A stretch of 64,000 nt of DNA. Source: Oceanobacillus timonensis. GTDB lineage: Bacteria; Bacillota; Bacilli; Bacillales; Amphibacillaceae. The DNA lies in the NCBI RefSeq assembly GCF_900166635.1, contig NZ_LT800497.1, positions 3,582,344 to 3,646,343 of the forward strand, written 5' to 3'. Under the pieces are notes generated by a model that saw nothing but the letters and a program-made list of their open reading frames with translations, was not told where the DNA came from and made no database searches. Below, piece by piece: positions 1 to 9,205 of the stretch; position 1 is the stretch's first letter; each line of letters starts with the position of its first letter. Both the position numbers and the translations under genes were made by a program.

Positions 1-179
1 ACCGGGATTGGCTGTAATACCCATAGATAGACCGAGAAGCCAAGCAAGAGCAACGTAAAACGCTGCTCTTCAGTGAGTTCTTCCGGAAAAATCCATGTAT
101 TTGTTACCGCAAGCAAAATAAAACTTGCGCAAATCATACCATGCACAATCATGGATTTCTTAATTATTTTTCCCTGCAT
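1..179 (-). CDS. 5' part of a membrane transporter, probably DASS/SLC13 anion permease (partial)
   Basis: The gene runs off the left edge, so only the first 59 residues are visible. They hold a short basic start, one hydrophobic segment (about residues 10-27), a charged FPEELTEEQR loop and the beginning of a second hydrophobic segment ending near QPIPG. That pattern resembles the N-terminus of divalent anion:sodium symporters, which carry an early helix followed by a segment ending in EAIP-like residues. The ATG at 179 has an AAGGAA ribosome site and lies inside the end of tctA, giving a 20-bp overlap and suggesting cotranscription. If the family call is right, it would be a second dicarboxylate or tricarboxylate carrier in the same operon. 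The family assignment is inference from a short fragment. Confidence 0.5.
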   Translation of the reverse strand, partial: MQGKIIKKSMIVHGMICASFILLAVTNTWIFPEELTEEQRFTLLLLGFSVYLWVLQPIP

Positions 180-1665
180 TTTTATTTCCTTTTCTTCGTT
201 TGGAAATCAACGGGACGAACAAAGATAATGCAGCAAGTGCTAAAATACCGGCAGCAATTGGATCTTGCCAAAAAATAGCTAAACTCCCATTGGATATCGT
301 CATGGATTGACGGAATGATTGCTCGAGCATTCCTCCAAGAATGAATGCCAATATAAAAGGCGGAGCAGGAAAAGAAAATAACCGCATGAGAAATCCGACA
401 ACGCCGAACAATAATAACATGTATAAGTCAAATGTATTGAAACTGATAGCATAGACGCCAATCATACTAAACATAATAACCAGGGAAATTAACAGCGGTC
501 TCGGAACCATTAATATCTTTGCTATGTAAGGGATTAATGGCAAATTCAAAATTAGCAAAAAGATATTCCCGATATACATGCTGACAATAACTCCCCAAAA
601 AATATCCGGCTGGTCTGTCATTAATAATGGTCCGGGCTGTACCCCCAAGACTAAAAATGCGCCTAATAATACTGCAGTTGTCCCGGAACCGGGAATCCCT
701 AAACTTAATAACGGTACAAATGCGCCGCTAGTTGCAGCGTTGTTCGATGTTTCGGGAGCAGCCAGTCCTTTGACAGCACCTTTCCCAAATTCTTCCGGAT
801 GTTTTGATATTCTTTTTTCCGTAATATAGGAAATAAAAGATGCAATCGTTGCTCCAGCTCCAGGAAGAACCCCTAAGATAAATCCAATTAGGGAATGCCT
901 GGACATAGGTCCACTCATATCCTTCCAATCTTGTTTTGTTAATTTTAAACTGCCAATTTTATGTGCATTTTGTGTTGATGTATCTTTTCTGTTTAATATC
1001 AACGTACAAACTTCAGCTAAGGCAAATAACCCAAGGGCAATAACTAAGAAATCAAGACCGTCCAGTAAGTTTGTGTTTCCAAATGTGAAACGCTGCATAC
1101 CTGATTGTGCATCAATTCCTACTGTAACAACCATAAAACCTGCCACGGCTGATATTAATGCTTTTACCGTGGAACCCTCTGACAAACTCGATATTGCAGT
1201 TAACCCAAGTAACATTAAGGCGAAATAAGCTGCCGGGGAAAATGAGATAGCAACACTTGCCAACATAGGCGCCAGAAGCATAAGCAACACTACACTAACT
1301 GTTCCGCCAACAAATGAGGAAATCGCCGCTATCGCCAAAGCTTTTCCAGCTTCTCCACGCTGCGCCATTGGATACCCATCAAAGGAAGTTGCCACCGTTC
1401 CGGAAATTCCTGGAGCGTTTAACAAAATAGAAGATGTAGATCCTCCGAAAATAGCACCATAATAAACGCCGGCCATCATAATTAATGCAACGGTAGGCTC
1501 CATTCCAAACGTAATAGGTATCATAACCGCTATTGCACTAATTGGACCTAATCCAGGCAGCATCCCGATAAATGTTCCTATAAATACACCAATCATCACA
1601 AAAAATATACTTTGCAGACTAAATGCCGTCTGTAATCCTGTTACGATTCCTTCCATAGCTCCCAT
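160..1665 (-). CDS. tctA: Tripartite tricarboxylate transporter, large membrane subunit TctA
   Basis: A 501-residue polytopic membrane protein, the usual TctA length. It carries the family hallmark GMLPGLGP near residue 34 and a second glycine-rich segment, GVLPGAGATIA, near residue 265, matching the two inverted repeats of the family. TctA forms the ion-coupled channel that takes citrate-like tricarboxylates handed over by a periplasmic-type binding protein. It follows tctB by 17 bp and overlaps the next transporter gene by 20 bp, so tctC-tctB-tctA and the downstream carrier read as one unit. The substrate cannot be read from the sequence; the neighbouring CitA/DcuS-like sensor suggests citrate or a C4 acid. 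Confidence 0.93.
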   Translation of the reverse strand: MGAMEGIVTGLQTAFSLQSIFFVMIGVFIGTFIGMLPGLGPISAIAVMIPITFGMEPTVALIMMAGVYYGAIFGGSTSSILLNAPGISGTVATSFDGYPMAQRGEAGKALAIAAISSFVGGTVSVVLLMLLAPMLASVAISFSPAAYFALMLLGLTAISSLSEGSTVKALISAVAGFMVVTVGIDAQSGMQRFTFGNTNLLDGLDFLVIALGLFALAEVCTLILNRKDTSTQNAHKIGSLKLTKQDWKDMSGPMSRHSLIGFILGVLPGAGATIASFISYITEKRISKHPEEFGKGAVKGLAAPETSNNAATSGAFVPLLSLGIPGSGTTAVLLGAFLVLGVQPGPLLMTDQPDIFWGVIVSMYIGNIFLLILNLPLIPYIAKILMVPRPLLISLVIMFSMIGVYAISFNTFDLYMLLLFGVVGFLMRLFSFPAPPFILAFILGGMLEQSFRQSMTISNGSLAIFWQDPIAAGILALAALSLFVPLISKRRKGNKNAGKNN

Positions 1666-1682
1666 TTAAATTTCCTCCCCCT

Positions 1683-2141
1683 TTAAAAAGGTAATACGCC
1701 GGATGGTAAAGATATCTGCAATAATGACGTAAATACAAAATAAATAAAACTTGAAAAAGCAATCGATACAATGCCATTTACGATATGACTTCTGTATCCT
1801 AAAAATATAGAACAGCAGAAAATAAAAAGAGCAGACACAATGATAAATCCAAGTATTTCCAGTAAGAATATATATATAAATATAAGTACGCCTACCCCAA
1901 GAAGCATTCCCACCTCTTTTTTTGGAATGTTTCTTTTTTGACGCTGTTCTTCTGTCTCTTTATCTTTTGAAAAAAACAATAGAATGGATAAAATCACTAA
2001 CAGCCACCCTAAAGCTTTTGGAATAACATCCGCATCCACTTCTGTATAGGCATACACCGGCAACTGATAAGAAAGAATCAAATAAACAACAGCAACAACA
2101 AGTAAAAGCAAGCTCACGCGACTGTTTATGGACTTCAACAC
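1683..2141 (-). CDS. tctB: Tripartite tricarboxylate transporter, small membrane subunit TctB
   Basis: A small hydrophobic protein with about four membrane segments, placed between tctC and tctA as is normal for this family. The frame is open from an ATG at 2204, but that codon has no convincing ribosome site. The GTG at 2141 is preceded by GGAGTG at a good distance and gives 152 residues, close to the usual TctB length, so I prefer it. The longer N-terminus would add a stretch not typical of the family. TctB is needed with TctA for solute uptake, but its exact role in the complex is poorly understood. Confidence 0.85.
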   Translation of the reverse strand: MLKSINSRVSLLLLVVAVVYLILSYQLPVYAYTEVDADVIPKALGWLLVILSILLFFSKDKETEEQRQKRNIPKKEVGMLLGVGVLIFIYIFLLEILGFIIVSALFIFCCSIFLGYRSHIVNGIVSIAFSSFIYFVFTSLLQISLPSGVLPF

Positions 2142-2218
2142 CCTTATCACTCCAATCTGGTTAAATGGCAGCAAAGCCAATGAAACAAATGGATATCGAA
2201 TCATTGGCTTTGATCATC

Positions 2219-3229
2219 TTATTCGTTATTTAAGCCTAAATCATCTAACAATACTTGAACCTCTTCTTTTTGTTCATCTAAAAATGCTTTATATTCTTCA
2301 TGTCCCATATATTCTTCATCCCAGCCAAACTGGTCGCGGATTTCAGCAAAGGCTTCCGAATCACTTAATTCTTTGAATTTATCTTCATAATAAGCGATTG
2401 AAGCCTCATCCATGTCTGGTGGACCAAAAAAACCTCTCCAGTTAACAAACGTTTCGTCAATTCCCTGCTCAATCGCTGTAGGGAAATCCTCAATGACTTC
2501 TCCTTCTAACCTTTCTGGAGCAGTAATACCTAATACTTTAATATTGTCAGCTTTTACTTGTTCCACCGTTTCTGCCATTCCTGTGGAATATACATCGACA
2601 CTTCCATTCAACAATTGTGTCAGTGACTCCCCGTCTTGTGCAGAAACATATTTAATTTTCGTGATATCCACTCCAGCTGCTTTGGCAATTTGCACAAATT
2701 GAATATGGTCCATACTGCCGGGAGCAGATTCACCAACAACCGTTACACTTTCCGGATCATCTTTCATATCTGCAAACAATTCTTCTAAGTTATCCCATTC
2801 AGCATCTTCGCGAACAGCAAATGCGCCATAGTCTGCAATCAAGTTAGAAAGTGGTGTAAAATCTTCATGACCATATTCCGATTGTCCATTCAACGGAATT
2901 AATATAATTGGCGGTGAAGCTACAAACAACTTATGTGGATCACCTTCATAATTAGCGATATAAGACCAGCCAACTGCTCCTCCTCCCCCAGTTTTATTGA
3001 CGACACCGATATTCTCTTCAATCATTCCTTCTTCACCTAATACTTGAGCTACCATCCTGGCAGTTGTGTCCCAGCCGCCACCAGCTCCCGCAGGCGCAAC
3101 AATCTCTATACTTTCCTCCGGCTCCCAGCTTTCATCCTCACCGGAAGCATCTGTTGCCCCTTCCCCACTGCCACAAGCAGCGAGTACTAAACTTAAAAAT
3201 AATAAAGTAATAAATAACAGCTTTTTCAT
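2219..3229 (-). CDS. tctC: Tripartite tricarboxylate transporter, substrate-binding lipoprotein TctC (Bug family)
   Basis: A 336-residue extracytoplasmic solute receptor. Residues 1-18 form a lipoprotein signal ending in the lipobox LVLAAC, followed by an acidic, serine-rich linker. The mature part has the Bug-family opening (IEIVAPAGAGGGWD), whose glycine-rich loop normally contacts the carboxylate of the ligand. It is the first gene of the tct unit and would deliver the substrate to TctAB. A consensus cre site lies upstream at 3296-3309, predicting repression by CcpA when preferred sugars are present. The adjacent two-component system is the likely activator. Confidence 0.93.
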   Translation of the reverse strand: MKKLLFITLLFLSLVLAACGSGEGATDASGEDESWEPEESIEIVAPAGAGGGWDTTARMVAQVLGEEGMIEENIGVVNKTGGGGAVGWSYIANYEGDPHKLFVASPPIILIPLNGQSEYGHEDFTPLSNLIADYGAFAVREDAEWDNLEELFADMKDDPESVTVVGESAPGSMDHIQFVQIAKAAGVDITKIKYVSAQDGESLTQLLNGSVDVYSTGMAETVEQVKADNIKVLGITAPERLEGEVIEDFPTAIEQGIDETFVNWRGFFGPPDMDEASIAYYEDKFKELSDSEAFAEIRDQFGWDEEYMGHEEYKAFLDEQKEEVQVLLDDLGLNNE

Positions 3230-3295
3230 TCCTTTTATCCCCTCTCTTTTTAATTATCTATCTTAATAGACACTATAGAGGATTCATTATATAAA

Positions 3296-3309
3296 TGTAA
3301 ACGTTTTCA
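3296..3309. promoter_or_regulatory. cre site (CcpA operator) upstream of tctC
   Basis: The 14 bases TGTAAACGTTTTCA match the Bacillus cre consensus TGWAANCGNTNWCA at every position and are near-palindromic. The site lies 67 bp upstream of the tctC start codon, a typical position for repression of a carboxylate-uptake operon. Confidence 0.7.
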
Positions 3310-3374
3310 AAATTAATCTCAATGAGTTTTTTATGTTTGTTTTGTTCATTTTGTTCATGGTTTTTTCATCGATA

Positions 3375-3419
3375 GAATATAAAAATGCAGGGGTATCATT
3401 CCCCTGCATTTTTATATTC
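3375..3419. terminator. Bidirectional terminator overlapping the response-regulator stop codon
   Basis: A long perfect stem (GAATATAAAAATGCAGGGG paired with its complement, loop TATCATT) with A-rich and T-rich flanks. It ends the two-component operon on the minus strand and includes that operon's stop codon at 3412-3414. Confidence 0.85.
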
Positions 3420-4086
3420 GGTAATATCTACGCTCCGGTCTGCCGACAGCTCCATATGCCAAATCCGCTTTTATTTCTCCCAAGGAGGTAAGGTACTCCA
3501 GATAACGTCTGGCAGTTGTGCGTGAAACGCCTATGTTTTCTCCCATTTTTTCTGCCGCCACACCGTCTTCCGTCTGATCAATCATTTTTTTTATTTTATT
3601 TAATGTCAATGGGTCAATCCCTTTAGGCGTTCGTTGTTCCTCTACTTCGATATGTCTTTTTAAGCCGAAATGGTTATCTAAAAAGTGCTGGCTAATTGTC
3701 TCCTCGTTATTAAAACGCTCATTAAATAATTGGTAACGTTTCATGGATTCTATCAGTCTTTCCTGTTTGATTGGCTTAATCATATAATCAAATACACCTC
3801 GACGGACAGTCCGCTGAATCATATTTTTTTCAGATGCAGCAGAGATAATAATAGCATCCATATCGCTTTGAATCTTTCGTAATTCCTCTAAAATCTCTAA
3901 ACCAGAAATATCTGGAATATATAAATCCAAAATCACTAAATCAATCGTATATTTGTTAGCAAATGCTATTGCTTCTTTCCCGTTTAATGCTTTTCCTACC
4001 AGGTTTACGTCATCGAGATGTTCAATAAATCCACTATGGATTTCAGCGATACGATAATCATCTTCCACTATCAATATTTGTATCAT
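3412..4086 (-). CDS. CitB/DcuR-family response regulator
   Basis: A 224-residue response regulator. The receiver domain shows the acidic pair D9-D10, the phosphoacceptor D54 (in VILDLYIP) and a K near residue 105 (in MIKPIKQ). The C-terminal 60 residues form a helix-turn-helix of the CitB type, with VSRTTARRYLEYL as recognition region. The start at 4086 has a GAGGAA site and overlaps the end of the kinase gene by 7 codons, indicating translational coupling; a longer in-frame extension to 4152 lies wholly inside the kinase gene. Relatives in Bacillus (CitT, MalR, DctR) activate carboxylate-transporter genes, so tctCBA is the expected target. Confidence 0.9.
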   Translation of the reverse strand: MIQILIVEDDYRIAEIHSGFIEHLDDVNLVGKALNGKEAIAFANKYTIDLVILDLYIPDISGLEILEELRKIQSDMDAIIISAASEKNMIQRTVRRGVFDYMIKPIKQERLIESMKRYQLFNERFNNEETISQHFLDNHFGLKRHIEVEEQRTPKGIDPLTLNKIKKMIDQTEDGVAAEKMGENIGVSRTTARRYLEYLTSLGEIKADLAYGAVGRPERRYYRI

Positions 4087-4093
4087 GCATTCC

Positions 4094-5710
4094 TCACCCC
4101 GTTTTTTTAACTTGATATTTTGGTAGAAATATCGTAAAAATCGTTCCTTCATTCAAATTGCTTTTCACTTCCACTCTCCCGTTCAAGTTTTCAATCGTTT
4201 CATTGACAATTGCTAATCCATATCCACGCTTCAATGTGTCCTTTGTAGAAAATTTACGGTGAAAAATACGATGAATATCTTTTTGTTCGATTCCACTTCC
4301 ATTATCCGCTATTTCAAAAATGTAGTCATTGCCAATGTCAGTAGAGAAAAAATGCACGGTTCCATCTGCTTGGCTACGAACAGCTTCGAACGCATTATCA
4401 ATCACATTTCCCAAAATTGTAATCAGGTTGATCGGTTCTATATCATCCACAATCCGGGACAACGAACTATAATCATCTATGAAGAAATGTACTTTCAGTT
4501 CAGATGCTTTCCCAATCTTCCCCAGCAAAATAGCCTGTACCGTTTTATCATGAATCTGGTCATAGACAATTTTATTTTGAATTTCTGCCGTTTGTGTTTC
4601 TTTTTGGATTAATTCCACTGCTTCATCATAATTACCCAGCTGCAGCATTCCGGATAAAACATACAGGCGGTTTGTGTATTCATGTGTTTGTGCTCTAAGT
4701 TCTTCCGAGTAACTTCTTATTTCACTTAATGTATCAATCGTTTCTTTCAATTCCGTTTTATCGCGGAAACTTAATACTGCTCCATTTACTTGATTTTGAT
4801 TGGAAATGGGAATCATATTAAATATAATATGTCTATCGTTCACTTCTACTTGTTTATTACGGCACGTTTGTCCACTTTGAATCAAAGAAGATAATGCAAG
4901 CTCCGGCAGTATTTTTGATATTGGTTGATTATAAAATGTTTTTTGTTTCCCGTTCAGCAATTTCTCAGCCGAATAATTCATTAATTGAATCATTCCATTG
5001 TTATTGACTGCAATGATCCCTTCATGTATCGTCTCCAAAATGGCGTTTCTCTCACGATATAACGAAGTCATTTTATATGGTTCAAACCCCATTAACTGAC
5101 TGCGAATATTTTTGGTCAACAACAGTCCACTGATTGCTCCAATAAATAGAACAATCATGGACGGGATAAGTAACTTTTTAATATTATCAAAAATCGTCGC
5201 ATTGACATCTTTGATCATATACCCGACAGATACAATCCCTACAATGTCCCCTTCGCTATTACGGACAGGGGTTTTCCCCCGTAATGACGGCCCCAGGCTC
5301 CCCTCTGCTCTGGAAACATAGGATTCACCATCTATCAAGGCGGCATCATTATCTCCTCCTACCATGTTTTTACCTAACTTGTTCGGATCCGGGTGAGAAT
5401 AGCGAACGCCCTCTGTATTTCCGATAACAATAAATTCAGCTCCTGCTAATTCTCTCATTTCTTCAGCAATTGGTTGTATCGTCTCGGCTGGAAATGCATC
5501 AGAAAAAGCCTCACGAACCGCAGGAATACTGGCTACAATTTCCGCCGTCTGTAAAGCCTGTCCACCTATTTCTTCCTCCGTCGTTTCTACTTCCAGATAG
5601 CTGTAAAAAGCGGTAAGCAATAATGTCACGAATAACGTTAAGCCAATAATAAGTACTAGAATTTTCGTTTGCAGGTTCACCTGATTTAACCATTTTATAA
5701 TGATAACCAT
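4094..5710 (-). CDS. CitA/DcuS-family sensor histidine kinase
   Basis: A 538-residue membrane sensor. Helix 1 spans about residues 15-37. An extracytoplasmic PDC-type sensor domain follows (about 40-178), containing the family features VRYSHPDP and GIVSVGY. A second helix lies at 179-199 and a cytoplasmic PAS domain at 215-320. The Spo0B-type dimerisation segment carries the likely phosphorylated H343 (QTHEYTNRL). The ATPase domain shows an N-box at 435-441, the G1 box DNGSGI near 469 and the G2 box GYGLA at 496-500. The architecture is that of kinases sensing citrate, malate or fumarate outside the cell. It is cotranscribed with the regulator just downstream. Confidence 0.92.
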   Translation of the reverse strand: MVIIIKWLNQVNLQTKILVLIIGLTLFVTLLLTAFYSYLEVETTEEEIGGQALQTAEIVASIPAVREAFSDAFPAETIQPIAEEMRELAGAEFIVIGNTEGVRYSHPDPNKLGKNMVGGDNDAALIDGESYVSRAEGSLGPSLRGKTPVRNSEGDIVGIVSVGYMIKDVNATIFDNIKKLLIPSMIVLFIGAISGLLLTKNIRSQLMGFEPYKMTSLYRERNAILETIHEGIIAVNNNGMIQLMNYSAEKLLNGKQKTFYNQPISKILPELALSSLIQSGQTCRNKQVEVNDRHIIFNMIPISNQNQVNGAVLSFRDKTELKETIDTLSEIRSYSEELRAQTHEYTNRLYVLSGMLQLGNYDEAVELIQKETQTAEIQNKIVYDQIHDKTVQAILLGKIGKASELKVHFFIDDYSSLSRIVDDIEPINLITILGNVIDNAFEAVRSQADGTVHFFSTDIGNDYIFEIADNGSGIEQKDIHRIFHRKFSTKDTLKRGYGLAIVNETIENLNGRVEVKSNLNEGTIFTIFLPKYQVKKTG

Positions 5711-6067
5711 CTCATAAGGAAACGCTTACTTAATAATTTAAAATACACGTTACAAAAGACATGCAGTTATTTTTTGTATATTTATACTGATACATCTATT
5801 ATACTACCATTTTTTATTTTATCTATATTTTCCAAAAATAAAATAGTAAAAAAGTCGAAGCCAGATAAAATTTATTCTTTAAAGTATGAAAACTACCCAA
5901 TAGAATTGGGAAATTTCGCTAAAAAGCTCTATACCTATAACAGAGTATTGCTGCCTCAGTCGAGTCCTCTATGACAAATAACAAAAAATATCCCCCAATC
6001 TGTTGAAAGCAATCATACACAGCTTTTAACAGACGAGGATATAAAAAGTATTGGTACACTTAAATAA
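5711..6067. other. Intergenic region between the sensor kinase and the siderophore permease
   Basis: No credible gene. A cre-like sequence (AGGAAACGCTTACT, 5717-5730, 11 of 14 consensus positions) sits right at the kinase translation start, so it is weak evidence for catabolite control. An imperfect stem at 6000-6032 (CTGTTGAAAGC with GCTTTTAACAG) followed on the minus strand by a short T-run could end the siderophore operon. The rest is A+T-rich and featureless. Confidence 0.5.
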
Positions 6068-7123
6068 TCATAAAGTCTTTCTCTTTAAGATAATAATTAA
6101 GAAGGTTACTCCTCCAACGATCTCAATAATAATGGAAACCACGCCCTGCGCGTTAAATACATGATTCATAATAAAATAGGCACCCGTTAGTATTAAGAAT
6201 CCGATGGCAAGCGCCATTGGAAATATATATCTATGGTCATATGTTTGTGCCAATTGATAACTCAACGTTGCAACCAAGAAACCAAAGAAAGTAAGCGGTC
6301 CGACTAAAGCTGTTGAGATGGACATTAAAATTGAAACTAACACAAGAACATAAATAACACTAAATTTATGATTCAATCCCAAAGAGCTAGATATCTCTTT
6401 TCCGAGCGATAATACATTTAATCGCTTCGAATACGCAATCAGAAGGAATGCCACAATGATTACGATAGGAATGGCAATCGGAAAATATGCTTCGTCCGCA
6501 TTATTAACAGAACCAAATAGCTTTGCCTGCAAAATATCAAACTCGGAAGGGGCAAGCAGTTTTCTCATAAACGTGGATAAAGATCTCAGTCCCGTTCCAA
6601 TAATGATTCCAACTAGAAGCATAAGTTGTAAATTTCCGTACTTACCAGAAAGTAACCACCCATACAGTATTAAACAAGCCGAAACCATAATAGCTACTTG
6701 AAATAAAAATGATCCAGTACCCATATAACCTATAAATGCAGTGGTACCGAAGAAAAACATGGTGCTCGTATGTATTGTGGAATAAAGTGCTTCAAATCCT
6801 AAAAGCGAAGGAGTTATTACCCGGTTATTCGTAATCGATTGGAAAGCAACGGTCGCCAAACTCTGACATACTGCAGCAATAATCATGGAAACAATAGCTA
6901 CCATTCTTCTTTTAGCAACTGGGATAAAGGAAGGAGAGTCTATTGGAACTGGATTGTTATAAACTAAAAGTCCATACGACGAAAGAAGGCCTAAACCAAT
7001 CAACGCTATTAACAATATCCAATAACGTCTTTCCTCTTTTTTAGAACGAAAAGCTTTCGATGCTCTATCTTTATTTGGAAGGCTAGAATCCATTTTGACA
7101 TTTTTTTCATTAGTATATTCCAA
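6068..7123 (-). CDS. Iron-siderophore ABC transporter permease, YclO/FpbO-like (FecCD family)
   Basis: A 351-residue membrane protein with about nine helices after a hydrophilic 45-residue N-terminus. It has FecCD-type loops such as LNVLSLGKEISSSLGLNH, which resembles the coupling region facing the ATPase. It begins with TTG, 4 bp after the end of the first permease gene, so the two permeases are made together as the heterodimeric channel. Paired permeases, the binding protein and an ATPase close to YclP suggest the catecholate (petrobactin-type) system YclNOPQ of B. subtilis; the ligand itself is inferred. Expression should follow the Fur box upstream of the binding-protein gene. Confidence 0.88.
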   Translation of the reverse strand: MEYTNEKNVKMDSSLPNKDRASKAFRSKKEERRYWILLIALIGLGLLSSYGLLVYNNPVPIDSPSFIPVAKRRMVAIVSMIIAAVCQSLATVAFQSITNNRVITPSLLGFEALYSTIHTSTMFFFGTTAFIGYMGTGSFLFQVAIMVSACLILYGWLLSGKYGNLQLMLLVGIIIGTGLRSLSTFMRKLLAPSEFDILQAKLFGSVNNADEAYFPIAIPIVIIVAFLLIAYSKRLNVLSLGKEISSSLGLNHKFSVIYVLVLVSILMSISTALVGPLTFFGFLVATLSYQLAQTYDHRYIFPMALAIGFLILTGAYFIMNHVFNAQGVVSIIIEIVGGVTFLIIILKRKTL

Positions 7124-7127
7124 TTTG

Positions 7128-8141
7128 TTATCCTAGCCTCCTTCTTCTTAATAAAATAACAATAAATACGACTGCGCCCACTGTTCCAAGTATCAAAGAG
7201 ACAGGTACTTCAAATGGCATGATAACAGTTCGAGATATGATATCAGCGGCGGTTAGGGAAGCCATTCCGGTTACACATACCCAGGGCAAGTTACTCCTTA
7301 AGTCATCGCCTCTAAACATGGAAACAATATTTGGGACAATCAAACCTAAAAAAGGTAAGTTTCCTATAACAGCTGCAACAATTCCAACTGCAACAGCTAT
7401 AAGAGCCGTACCAATAAGAACAATTTTATTATAACTCACTCCAAGACTTGTTGTAATATCTTCTCCTAAACCAGCTAATGTCAGTCTATCCGCATAGATA
7501 AAGATAAGAATCGTAATTAAAACAATCAGCCATAAGTATTCATATCTTCCAACTTGAATCGATGCGAAAGAACCAACAAACCAGGTTTCAACACTTTGCG
7601 ACATTTGAAAAACGAGTCCGACAAACGTGGAAACGGCAGAAATGACCGCTCCAAGCATGATCCCAATAATGGGGACAATCAAAGACGAACGAAGTTTCAC
7701 TCTTCTTAAAAACAAAAAGAAAACCATCGTTCCGATAAAGGAAAAAATGATTGCTCCTGTCATTCTTTGAACTAAAGATGGAGAGGGAAATAATAAATAA
7801 ACAAAAATTAATCCCAAACCTGCCCATTCAATTGTCCCTGTTGTAGTAGGTTCAACTAAACGGTTCTGTGTGATAAGCTGCATAACGAGTCCAGACATTG
7901 CCATCGCAGCTCCTGTAAGCATGAGTGCTGCTGTCCTTGGAAAACGAGTGATGAAATACATCTCCATCCCATCTTCCCGTCCTCGCATATCATAAACTCC
8001 GACAAGCATTGAAATAATACCTAGAATAATAACAATAATAATTGCTACTATAAAAGGCTTCGTCCATAATTTTTGATGATTAGAATGCGGGGGCTGAGAA
8101 TTTCCAGCCCCAGACATTTTTTGTATTGTATTTTTTAGCAC
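7128..8141 (-). CDS. Iron-siderophore ABC transporter permease, YclN/FpbN-like (FecCD family)
   Basis: A 337-residue FecCD permease starting at a GTG preceded by GAGGAG. A cytoplasmic N-terminal tail of about 30 residues leads into nine or ten helices. The loop near residue 230, GLGEDITTSLGVSYNK, is the family's ATPase-contact region, and VIGNLPFLGLIVPNIVSM is the conserved C-terminal helix pair. It sits between the binding-protein gene (20 bp upstream) and the second permease, forming a three-gene unit. With its partner it forms the membrane channel through which the ferric siderophore enters the cytoplasm. Confidence 0.88.
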   Translation of the reverse strand: MLKNTIQKMSGAGNSQPPHSNHQKLWTKPFIVAIIIVIILGIISMLVGVYDMRGREDGMEMYFITRFPRTAALMLTGAAMAMSGLVMQLITQNRLVEPTTTGTIEWAGLGLIFVYLLFPSPSLVQRMTGAIIFSFIGTMVFFLFLRRVKLRSSLIVPIIGIMLGAVISAVSTFVGLVFQMSQSVETWFVGSFASIQVGRYEYLWLIVLITILIFIYADRLTLAGLGEDITTSLGVSYNKIVLIGTALIAVAVGIVAAVIGNLPFLGLIVPNIVSMFRGDDLRSNLPWVCVTGMASLTAADIISRTVIMPFEVPVSLILGTVGAVVFIVILLRRRRLG

Positions 8142-8161
8142 TATAGTTATACTCCTCTATA

Positions 8162-9205
8162 CTACTCAGCTAAACGATCTGCAAGATCTTCAAATAATTC
8201 AATGAATGTTTGTATGGATTCATTTGTATACGTGTCTGCCGGTGCATAAACGATCTGTCCTTCAGAAACAGCAGTTGTGTTTTGAAGAGCAGGTGCATCA
8301 TCGATTACATCCTGGGCAGGAATAGAATCACCTGCATCTGATATAGCAGCGTCACGATCCATTACGAAAAGCCAATCTGGATCTGTTTCTGCAATAGCTT
8401 CAACAGATACATCATCACCTTGGTGATCTGCAGAAGCTTGGTCAATTTCTAAAGCTGGTGTCCAATCGAAAATATCATACAATGGACCCCATACACGGCC
8501 AGAATGAGGAGCTGAAAAATTAATATCTCCCCCAGATACTATAACACTCATAATCGTATCCTCTCCATTATAAGCAGATTGAGCATCTTCAATTGCTTGG
8601 TCAAAATCAGCTATCAATTGTTCCGCTTCTTCATTTTTATCAAAAATTTGTCCGAGAGAGGTTGTAATATCCTTAAATCCATTTTCTAAGTTTTCTCCAG
8701 GCGCGTCTGCTTCCTCGGAAACATCAAAATTAAGATCAATCACTGCTGCATCTGGCACTAATTCTTTGATATCTTCATAAAACCCGCCAAATCGTTGGCC
8801 CACAATAACAAGATCAGGGTCTGCAGCTGCGATAAGTTCAAGATTTGGTTCACGATGGTTTCCTATATTTTCAATGGATTCATCACTTGCATAAGGTATA
8901 TCCTCAGGTATTAAATCTCTTGGAGCAGCTGCTAATTCAACTCCCCAATCAGATAATGTTTCAAAAGTTCTATTATCTAAAGAAACCACATTCTCTGGGT
9001 TTACTGGAACTTCAACGGTTCCATGAGCATCCGTAATTTCGACCGTTGCATCTTCAGAAGACTCCTCCGTTTCAGCAGAATCACTTCCTTGGTCATCAGC
9101 CTCTTCGTTTTCACTGCCTGAATCGGAGCAAGCAGCCAATACCAAAGCAAAAATTGCGAAAATTGCTATAATAAATGTTGATTGAACAAAATTTGATTTT
9201 CTCAT
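8162..9205 (-). CDS. Siderophore-binding lipoprotein, YclQ/FpbQ-like
   Basis: A 347-residue substrate-binding protein. The start at 9205 (GAGGT site upstream) gives a standard lipoprotein signal ending in LVLAAC, followed by a very acidic Ser/Glu/Asp linker of about 35 residues and then a class III binding fold. Conserved stretches include NPENVVSLDNRTFETLSDWG and AADPDLVIVGQR, typical of iron-chelate receptors. A longer reading start at 9268 would place 21 non-signal residues before the signal peptide and is unlikely. It leads a three-gene operon with both permeases and has a Fur box about 140 bp upstream. Confidence 0.9.
   Translation of the reverse strand: MRKSNFVQSTFIIAIFAIFALVLAACSDSGSENEEADDQGSDSAETEESSEDATVEITDAHGTVEVPVNPENVVSLDNRTFETLSDWGVELAAAPRDLIPEDIPYASDESIENIGNHREPNLELIAAADPDLVIVGQRFGGFYEDIKELVPDAAVIDLNFDVSEEADAPGENLENGFKDITTSLGQIFDKNEEAEQLIADFDQAIEDAQSAYNGEDTIMSVIVSGGDINFSAPHSGRVWGPLYDIFDWTPALEIDQASADHQGDDVSVEAIAETDPDWLFVMDRDAAISDAGDSIPAQDVIDDAPALQNTTAVSEGQIVYAPADTYTNESIQTFIELFEDLADRLAE

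Noticed and set aside
5717..5730. cre site in front of the sensor-kinase gene
   Set aside because: Only 11 of 14 positions fit and it lies on the start codon region; kept as a note, not as a feature.
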